64,000 bases of DNA, from the NCBI GenBank assembly GCA_008973525.1, contig WACJ01000523.1, positions 1,488,001 to 1,552,000 of the forward strand, written 5' to 3'. This document shows, in pieces, positions 47,688 through 64,000 of the stretch (positions within the stretch are counted from its first letter, which is position 1; each line of letters begins with the position of its first letter). The notes under the pieces are model-generated. The model saw nothing but the letters and a program-made list of their open reading frames with translations. It was not told where the DNA came from and did no database searches. The stretch comes from Stenopsyche tienmushanensis. Taxonomy: Eukaryota; Arthropoda; Insecta; Trichoptera; Stenopsychidae. The position numbers were made by a program, and so were the translations under genes.

Positions 47688-48500
47688 TTAGGTAACGTGG
47701 AAAGTAATCAAACATTTCTACGATGAGCTCTTCCACGGTTAGTCATCGTCGAGACGCAGTTCAATAAACAAGCTTTGTTATGACATCACGGTAAAGTTGC
47801 ACACACTACGGCGTACAATCTGTGCATCATTCGTCTCGGTATGAAGATCCGTTTTTGTGGCGATATATAACTGGAGAGGAGTAGTGGATGTTTATCGTAA
47901 ACAAGTTCAAACAAGAGCTCGTATAAAACGATCGATAATTAAAAAGGATTCTTCTTGACGATAACGCGAGACCGCATGCTGCAGAAATAGCACCGGAAAA
48001 AATAACGAGGGCTTGGATTGCGAATTCTATTTCATCCGGTCTATTCACTAGATCTCGCGCTATCTTTTTTAGATCGTTTAAAGCACAAGACGTAAAAAAA
48101 TCAGCAACGTTATAGTAAAGGATATATACATATCCAGTGGCGGTCCTTCTATAGAATTGCGAAGTATTATCACCCTCATGTAGTAAATAAATTTTAAAAG
48201 AAATATAAATAACAAGTAATATTTATAGAAAAAAAAATGTATTTCGTTGGTTTGAGAACCACTGGTTGAAAGTTGTAAAATGAAGATCACATATCTATAC
48301 CTTCGATTATGTAGAACATAACCTGAAAATTTCACGTATATACACTCATGGGTTAAAAAGATATGTAAATTATTATAAAGGTCTTGATTTCTTGCGAAAT
48401 TTGCCTAAAACGAGCGGCCCCCACAGCATTTTCACACCAAAATGCGCGGTTCTCAAAGTGTTAATGTTAACGTTACGATTACTTTCCACTTTACCCAATA
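47688..48500 (+). mobile_element. mariner element, decayed
   Basis: TTAGGTAACGTGGAAAGTAA at the left and GATTACTTTCCACTTTACCC at the right are inverted ends. The plus strand near 47955 reads LDDNARPHAAEIAPEKITRA, the second-aspartate region of mariner transposase. The rest of the transposase is lost. Confidence 0.65.
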
Positions 48501-49850
48501 TGTACCTGATACGTTTGATAAACATGCATAAATTGGAAACAATACGTAAATGTATCCCCTCATCAGAAGACGGCAAGATTTCTAAAAACCATTAAATATA
48601 AATTATAAAATCCGTTATCATCGAAACTAAACATAAATTGATTTTCTACAATACGAAATATTTATTGCAAGATCCGTAAATAGCGATGCCATCTGATAGA
48701 TTAATATTTTTATAATAGGAATTTGAGATTCTCACAACAAAAAAATACACGTACAATTTAGAAATAAAAATGTCTTTTGAATTTACATCGTAATAATAAA
48801 ACTGGGCAAAACCAATTATGTTGCAATAATCTTTTCACAAATATACACAAATAGCTGTTATGTAAAGTTCCTCCTTACTAAAAAAAAATACAAAATAATA
48901 TAGCAACAAAAAAATGCTTTTATCTCATAATAAAAAGTTGCCTGAATAATTTAAGAATATTATTATAATATTCACTTCACAATACAGTTTTCAACAAAGT
49001 TTTCTAAAGAAAGTCCGTGAAAATACATAACACACTGTATATTTTCATCACAATTAGTCATCGTCATTAACCCAATGGAACAATCATATTAACCGAAGGG
49101 TCCACTTAATTAGAAAAGAATATCCAAGAGTCTTAAGGCTATGTGTTTTAATACAAAAATTGCAGTTCATTTCATTATGTACAAATGCGCGCAAGTCCCC
49201 ACAAATCGTCTTGAATGCATATATATATTTATATATATATATATATATATACGCCTGATGGTAATTCATTAAATAATTAATATAAATTCATTTTTTATTA
49301 AAATAGTTTCAAATCACCATGTTTGATTATCACACACTAAAATATCACCTTTTTTTAAAATCCATACAGTGCATATATATATTTTTGAATGATATATCTC
49401 CATACGAAAGGTATAAATAGTTCTCTTTACATATTGCTGAGAATGAATACTTCACTGGTCAAAATAAAATTTAATAACCTTCGATATATGGCAACAAAAA
49501 AAAAATAAAACATAATCGTATTACATAATATTCACTGGTATATTTTGATTAATTTCACTCAGATTTTTTTTTAAATGCGAGATAAATTATATATTTTTAG
49601 AAATTATTTTGAATAAAATTAACTATGCACTTTTCTAATTATTAGGTTTTTAAGGCTCTTGAAAATGCATCTCGATATGCATATATAGAATATGTATGTC
49701 CATATTTTTGTAGTCTCGTACACCCAATTGACGTTTAAGACTTTAATTTTAAGTGTAATACGGTGGCAATGTGGCGATTTGTTATAGTCGGCAGTAGTAA
49801 CCATCAGACGCATGAGAGATGTGGTGTGCGACGTGGAGGGGAGGCGTTCG

Positions 49851-63077
<13,227 letters not shown>

Positions 63078-63711
63078 ATGTTCTCCCTCAACACGCACAA
63101 CCAGGTGAGCGCCCGCGTCCCCTCGGACGCGCGGCTGCCTCCCCCCGCCGTCTGACCGGGCTCTCTCGTTTTTCAGATCCTCTGCGGCCTCGGTCAGCTG
63201 TCTTCGAGGCACACGGTCAGCTTCTTCAAGTCGAAGAAGCGCTTCCCGGTCGAGCGCCGAGAGGAGGGGGCGGAGACGCACCCGGCCGCGGCCGACGCGG
63301 TCCGCGATGTTCGCGCGGGGCCCGAGGTCCGCGACGTCCCGTCGGCAGCCTTCCGGCTCGTCGTCCCCGACGGGAGGGCGCCGCGGTCGCGCGTCGAGGC
63401 CGAGGCCTGCGAGCGACGGGACCCGTGGCGCGCGTCAGTACGTGTCGGGGCGATCCTTCGAGGCCAACAAGAAGTCCGGCGGGGGAGCGATGGCGCTGCT
63501 CTCGGACCTGGAGAGGAGGCTCGGGGTGCGAGTCGATCTGCCGGCGAGCGCGCGCTTCCTCTCGCCGCGGAGCCTCGCGTGCCTCCTGGACGGCCTCTCT
63601 TCGGTGCGCTTCGTCCCGGCGAGGGGCTTCAAAACCGACCGGACCGTCGCGACAGAGCTGGAGCGCAATCCCTCCGCGCTGTACAGATTCAAGAAATCAT
63701 TAGGTCAGTGA
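63078..63711 (+). CDS. Unrecognised gene, 5' part, with an apparent frame switch
   Basis: Exon 1 (63078-63104) reads MFSLNTHNQ and ends in GTGAGC. After a TTTTTCAG acceptor at 63176, exon 2 continues ILCGLGQLSSRHTVSFFKSK then KRFPVERREE in phase 0. The basic, acid-poor start could be a mitochondrial targeting peptide. At about 63425-63440 the codon-like, GC-at-third-position frame changes: upstream ERRDPWRA, downstream QYVSGRSFEANKKSGGGAM, then LLSDLERRLGVRVDLPASAR and TELERNPSALYRFKKSLGQ to a stop at 63711. One missing or extra base, or a missed small intron, would explain this. The end at 63711 may be a true stop or the edge of an exon (GTCAGT follows). Family unknown. Confidence 0.5.
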
Positions 63712-64000
63712 GATAAGCGTTGGGATAAAAAGTGATGAAATATTTCCATTTAGATTCCATTTCTGTTGTAAATTACTTGTATTTGCACTACACATACATT
63801 ACTTTCAAGTGCGATATAATTTTTTTTGAAAAAACCTCTCGTGGCTTCTTTGTTTTTTTTGCTTTATAATAAAAAAAATACATTCACTTAGCATCTCGAA
63901 TGCACTGGTGTAAACCTATTGTGCGCTTGAAAATTTGGTGTTGACAATGTGGAATAAGTGCGCATATAAATTTCTCATAATGTGTGTTCAATCAATTAAT
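63712..64000. other. AT-rich tail of the window
   Basis: Composition drops abruptly back to AT-rich. No feature seen; it could be intron or 3' flank of the preceding gene. Confidence 0.4.

Larger units (their letters stand above)
42118..49850. other. Long gene-free AT-rich region downstream of the daughterless stop
   Basis: No gene was found in 7.7 kb on either strand. An ATG-initiated AT-rich frame at 42874-43245 has no recognisable features. The stretch holds TTAA and mariner-like repeats (listed separately), an AT microsatellite near 49220-49250, and a GC alternation near 47300. Part may be the daughterless 3' UTR, which in flies is long, but no poly(A) site can be fixed. Confidence 0.5.

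Overview
This window is nuclear DNA of an insect. It has short-exon, GT-AG spliced genes, AT-rich introns, many decayed DNA transposons and R1-type LINE 3' ends, and a clear orthologue of daughterless. Helitron-like and TTAA-bounded repeats would suit Lepidoptera, but the order cannot be proven from this window.

Layout. (1) 1-3222, minus strand: the C-terminal part of a LIM-domain gene. The exon carrying the first half of LIM1 has been amplified into a tandem array: one canonical copy, eleven in-frame copies and one frameshifted copy. (2) 3450-7060 and 18165-22430: two copies of a segmental duplication that encode a small two-helix membrane protein on the minus strand. Both copies are broken up by transposons. 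(3) 10271-16197, plus: a 12-exon calpain of 573 residues. It keeps the Cys-His-Asn triad, has an acidic insertion before the catalytic His, and ends after domain III with no EF hands. (4) 25762-35459, plus: an 11-exon mitochondrial NAD kinase (NADK2 type, 450 aa) whose long first two introns are full of LINE, mariner and Helitron-like debris. (5) 36777-38945, plus: a five-exon NOP58 (530 aa), the box C/D snoRNP core protein. (6) 41537-42117: a 28-bp minisatellite. (7) 42118-49850: gene-free AT-rich DNA downstream of the daughterless stop. (8) 49851-62289, minus: daughterless, the class I bHLH E-protein, reconstructed over 14 exons (649 aa with the canonical choices). (9) 63078-63711, plus: the 5' part of an unrecognised gene that diverges from daughterless across a 788-bp spacer, inside a sharply GC-rich block (about 59.2-63.7 kb).

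The two most interesting systems are both exon duplications with phase preserved. In daughterless, three tandem exons (57167-57262, 56317-56424, 53341-53439) each encode their own version of the bHLH basic region and join the same HLH exon in the same frame. This resembles vertebrate E12/E47 but uses a different exon boundary. Two more adjacent exons repeat a helix module. In the LIM gene, about a dozen 84-nt exons with intact splice sites are stacked every 153 bp, and all but the canonical one and the outermost, frameshifted one lose the first zinc-binding cysteine.

All gene models were read by eye from splice consensus, phase and family resemblance. No alignment or transcript evidence was available.
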